A stretch of DNA of 64,000 nt, taken from NCBI GenBank assembly GCA_046160625.1, contig JBJXGZ010000005.1:1-64000 (forward strand), read 5' to 3'. Shown one piece after another: positions 62,498-64,000 of the stretch (position 1 is its first letter; every line of letters starts with the position of its first letter). Made by a program: the position numbers and the translations under genes. A model generated the notes under the pieces. It saw nothing but the letters and a program-made list of their open reading frames with translations, was not told the DNA's origin and did not search any database. Source of the DNA: M3007 sp046160625. Lineage in GTDB: Bacteria > Bacteroidota > Bacteroidia > Chitinophagales > Saprospiraceae.

Positions 62498-62611
62498 TCT
62501 GGCTAAATAGAGTCATCATAATTAGTTTTATCTAGCCGCTGAGGCGCTGAGTATTTGAAAATCAATGCTTTGCGTCTCTGTGCCTCTGCGGTTTATTTTG
62601 CCCGCTCACTT
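62498..62611 (+). repeat. CGCAGAGGC element, copy 4
   Basis: It reads TTCTGGCTAAATAGAGTCAT, TTTTATCTAGCCGCTGAGGC, ATTTGAAAATCAATGCTTTG, CGTCTCTGTGCCTCTGCGGT, ending TTATTTTGCCCGCTCACTT. Its right edge touches the ATG of the next gene at 62612 (the sequence is CACTTATG), so the element supplies the upstream region. Confidence 0.8.
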
Positions 62612-62998
62612 ATGTTTCAATTTCAAGAAGATATTTCCAAACAAATCAACCGGGTAAATGCCCGTACGCGCACTACTCGGGAAGAGCTTTTTCGACGGGT
62701 ACTGAACGCCAAGGAGTTTATGCACGATTCGTGGCAATCTGACCTGAGTTTAAATACAGTAGCCCAACAAGCTTGCCTTTCACCATACCATTTCCATAGA
62801 AGTTTTCAAGAGGCTTTTGGTCAATCGCCTATGAAATGGTTTCGACACTTGAAATTGAGTTATGCGAAGGATTTGCTAGCCTCCGGAAAAATGAATGTAA
62901 CAGAAGTTGCACTTAACATCGGTTTTGCCGATGTGTTTTCCTTTTCAAAAGCGTTTAAGCGGGAATTGGGAGTAAGCCCTTCGAAGCTTAGAGATTAA
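62612..62998 (+). CDS. Short AraC family regulator (probably N-terminally truncated)
   Basis: The 128-residue protein is almost only the AraC double HTH ('SLNTVAQQACLSPYHFHRSFQEAFGQSPMKWFRHLKLSYAKDLL', 'NVTEVALNIGFADVFSFSKAFKRELGVSPSKLRD') after a short helical lead ('TTREELFRRVLNAKEFM'). Larger Bacteroidota relatives have about 150 more residues before this lead. The ATG is in line with the end of the CGCAGAGGC element, so truncation by the element is likely. A short SoxS-like regulator would also fit the length. Confidence 0.75.
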   Translation: MFQFQEDISKQINRVNARTRTTREELFRRVLNAKEFMHDSWQSDLSLNTVAQQACLSPYHFHRSFQEAFGQSPMKWFRHLKLSYAKDLLASGKMNVTEVALNIGFADVFSFSKAFKRELGVSPSKLRD

Positions 62999-63066
62999 AA
63001 GAGATGTGTGTGATGAGCTTAGAACAGCCTCAAACTACTTCTTAGATTTGCTACAAAATCAGGGCT

Positions 63067-64000
63067 ATGAATTTCAATTTATTTGCAATATGCGCTATTG
63101 TTGCTGCAGCCCAGGCATTGTTTTTTGTTGTTATCCTTTTTTCAAAAGAAGAAAACCGCCTTGCCAACAGAATCTTAGGTGCCATGCTTGTTTTGTTGGC
63201 ATATACGTTGGTTGAATGGGCATTATGGTGGACGGGAGACATAGAAAAAGTGCCTGGATTAAAAGCTGTAAGTTTCGGTTTCCCGTTGCTCTTTGGGCCT
63301 TTGATGTTTCTTTTTTACCAGTCAACATTTGAACGAAAACAATTGGCGGTCAAGACCTTATGGCATTTTTTGTCTTTTGTTGTTGCGCTGATTTTAATGT
63401 TGCCTTTTTACCTCCGTGATTTTGAAACCCTATCAGTTTGGCTAGTGTGGATTCCTCCATTGACACGACAACCCTGGTTTCCGTTCGCAATTTTTGCTCA
63501 AATGATTGGTTATGGTATCTGGGTTGGGCTGCGTTTCAAAAAATATTTCCTCGAAAATGGGGAGCTACAACGCTGGCACAGATGGCTGTTAGTGGCCTAT
63601 TGGGGTATTGTATCAGCCTATGTTTTGTACCGCTTTCTCCCTTGGCTTGGACTTAAGGCTTCGGAGTGGCAATACCTCATCGCCTTTAGTCTGACGGTGT
63701 TTATTTATTTAATCGCCTGGCTGGGTTACATCGAGCCAAGGGTTTTTGCCGGAATGAGCTTTCGGGCAGCCGTAGCTTCCATCAAATACCATAAGTCGTC
63801 ATTAACTGCTGAAAATTCAGCCGCCATTTTCCAGCAACTGATTGATCTAATGGATAAAGAAAATCTCTATCGAGAAAGCCAGATTACATTGGATGGACTG
63901 GGAAGAAAAATAGGTGCCGCCCGGCACCATCTTTCGCAAGCGATCAACGAACAATCTGGGAAGCGCTTTACGGAATGGGTCAATGACTATCGTATCAAGG
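63067..64000 (+). CDS. Membrane-anchored AraC family regulator (3' end beyond window)
   Basis: The frame from the ATG at 63067 is open to the window edge (311 residues). It has seven or so membrane helices (about 2-235, 'NFNLFAICAIVAAAQALFFVVILFS', 'VFIYLIAWLGYIE') and enters the first AraC HTH ('LDGLGRKIGAARHHLSQAINEQSGKRFTEWVNDYRIK') at the edge. The layout matches the gene at 52870. The signal is unknown. It lies 68 bp after the short AraC gene. Confidence 0.82.
   Translation, partial: MNFNLFAICAIVAAAQALFFVVILFSKEENRLANRILGAMLVLLAYTLVEWALWWTGDIEKVPGLKAVSFGFPLLFGPLMFLFYQSTFERKQLAVKTLWHFLSFVVALILMLPFYLRDFETLSVWLVWIPPLTRQPWFPFAIFAQMIGYGIWVGLRFKKYFLENGELQRWHRWLLVAYWGIVSAYVLYRFLPWLGLKASEWQYLIAFSLTVFIYLIAWLGYIEPRVFAGMSFRAAVASIKYHKSSLTAENSAAIFQQLIDLMDKENLYRESQITLDGLGRKIGAARHHLSQAINEQSGKRFTEWVNDYRIK

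Noticed and set aside
4787..62611. Insertion sequences with transposases
   Set aside because: Inverted repeats are short and no transposase frame lies between any pair of arms.

Overview
The window looks like chromosomal DNA of a Bacteroidota bacterium, most likely Saprospiria or a relative. This rests on type IX secretion (T9SS) style C-terminal tails, Ig/PKD-type surface proteins, LytTR/LytS regulation, many FtsX/MacB-type permeases ending in 'LRSE', short TAnnTTTG-type promoter boxes and weak Shine-Dalgarno sites. GC is moderate by eye. No rRNA, tRNA, CRISPR array, transposase or prophage was recognised.

Layout. 1-1.1 kb: 3'-truncated surface adhesin. 1.2-7.7 kb: Lrp/AsnC regulator divergent from an S41 protease, a DUF4230-like membrane protein, a dienelactone hydrolase and a LytTR response regulator with its LytS-type kinase. 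7.9-15.1 kb: large secreted beta-helix/FG-GAP protein, a TMTC-like membrane TPR protein and a DPP4-type peptidase. 15.1-18.1 kb: esterase, truncated DUF2306 protein, OsmC and a sterol-desaturase-type hydroxylase. 18.3-20.9 kb: rpsA with an apparent H-type pseudoknot in its leader and a repeat-built acidic N-terminus. 21.2-27 kb: BrkB/YihY protein, AAA+ ATPase, and a tightly overlapping rsgA-nudix-pabB run. 27-31 kb: small accessory patch (hypothetical, DUF2200, RhuM, STAND ATPase with TPRs) with a defence-island flavour. 31.2-33.4 kb: CARDB-like secreted protein and ahcY. 33.7-46.6 kb: five consecutive ABC permeases of the MacB_PCD/FtsX type with a small haem c protein between the fourth and fifth; a sixth permease lies at 60 kb behind an S41 protease and an NTF2-like protein. 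47-64 kb: AraC regulators (soluble, membrane-anchored, truncated and broken), a metal-ribbon/DJ-1 fusion, pepD, a T9SS beta-propeller protein, an AlkD-like protein, a Tat-exported ankyrin protein and a Cj0069-like ATP-grasp protein.

The most unusual feature is the non-coding fabric. Many gaps hold elements built as unit-spacer-inverted unit, in about ten unrelated sequence families. One roughly 110-bp family occurs four times. Some palindromes lie inside genes: four in pabB, and a REP-like palindrome that encodes the N-terminus of the dienelactone hydrolase and the linker of the neighbouring response regulator. A separate two-copy palindrome (core TGTCCGAA...TTCGGACA) precedes both transcription units that lead into permeases and may mark a regulon.

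Product names rest on reading motifs; no database search was run. Promoters, operators and RNA folds are inferences from sequence alone.
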